DNA of 64,000 nucleotides from Rhizobium sp. SL42 (lineage in GTDB: Bacteria > Pseudomonadota > Alphaproteobacteria > Rhizobiales > Rhizobiaceae). The stretch covers positions 1,936,001-2,000,000 of the forward strand of contig NZ_CP063397.1 of NCBI RefSeq assembly GCF_021729845.1, read 5' to 3'. Made by a program: the position numbers and the translations under genes. The notes beneath the pieces were generated by a model. That model did not search any database, had not been told where the DNA came from, and worked only from the letters and a program-made list of their open reading frames with translations. Numbering within the stretch: the first letter of the stretch is position 1; each line of letters opens with the position of its first letter. Below are positions 63,951-64,000 of this stretch, piece after piece.

Positions 63951-64000
63951 TAGCCAATGCCGGGCTGTGGCGGCAGTCCGGTATTCAGGCCGTCTTCGCC

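Noticed and set aside
63951..64000. End of a further gene at the right edge
   Set aside because: Only 50 bases remain; a leftward gene could end here but no frame can be judged.
1..64000. CRISPR arrays or tandem spacer repeats
   Set aside because: No regularly spaced direct repeats were seen on either strand.

Overview
The window reads as a chromosomal segment of an alphaproteobacterium of the family Rhizobiaceae (Rhizobium/Agrobacterium-like). The evidence is the high GC content, the divergent Brucella-omp2-like porin pair, the block rpoZ - rsh - DUF2062 - acpS - lepB - rnc - era - recO, the neighbouring dapA and smpB, the nadA-nadB-nadC operon with a NadQ-like operator, and an intergenic palindrome resembling rhizobial RIME repeats. 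This assignment comes from gene content and remembered protein families, not from a database search. About 60 protein-coding genes and one tRNA are supported.

Layout. 1-7.4 kb: end of an EamA permease, electron-transfer flavoprotein dehydrogenase, an L,D-transpeptidase lipoprotein, an AraC regulator divergent from a second EamA permease, an MFS exporter and a lipid-kinase-like protein. 7.4-16 kb: an oligopeptide ABC transporter operon (binding protein, two permeases, fused double ATPase), then a divergent polyamine pair (gamma-glutamylputrescine synthetase-like and class III aminotransferase). 16-16.6 kb: a ribbon-helix-helix/PIN toxin-antitoxin pair whose toxin carries a one-base frameshift. 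16.6-29.4 kb: accessory metabolism and regulation, including two SDRs, a His-rich PadR regulator with DUF2218, OsmC, a HIT protein, AMP nucleosidase, LysR, a tautomerase, DUF2147, a minimal Sel1 protein, a PLP aminotransferase, two PilZ proteins and a ferredoxin reductase. 29.5-33.8 kb: an orphan tyrosine recombinase beside two divergent porins that share near-identical 172-bp inverted repeats, with tRNA-Ser(GCU) between them. 33.9-43.2 kb: alpha/beta hydrolase, lytic transglycosylase, dapA, a membrane diguanylate cyclase, smpB, DUF3830, Ada and a NYN nuclease-like protein. 43.4-52.9 kb: the housekeeping block rpoZ to recO, with an AbrB-type membrane protein and a TetR regulator inserted between era and recO. 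53-59.3 kb: MFS, MOSC, HD-domain and DUF2339 genes. 59.4-64 kb: the nadABC operon and a secreted or surface-type EF-hand protein.

The genes work together in several visible modules. OppABCDF imports peptides. The GS-like enzyme and the aminotransferase probably open polyamine catabolism. RpoZ and Rsh link transcription to the stringent response. NadA, NadB and NadC make nicotinate mononucleotide de novo from aspartate. The GGDEF protein and the two PilZ proteins are candidate source and receivers of c-di-GMP.

The most unusual structure is the porin locus. A 172-bp inverted repeat covers the ribosome-binding site, signal peptide and mature N-terminus of both porins, and a complete tyrosine recombinase gene lies about 270 bp beyond one of them. 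Gene conversion or inversion with promoter exchange would both be possible. No CRISPR array, insertion sequence or prophage was seen.
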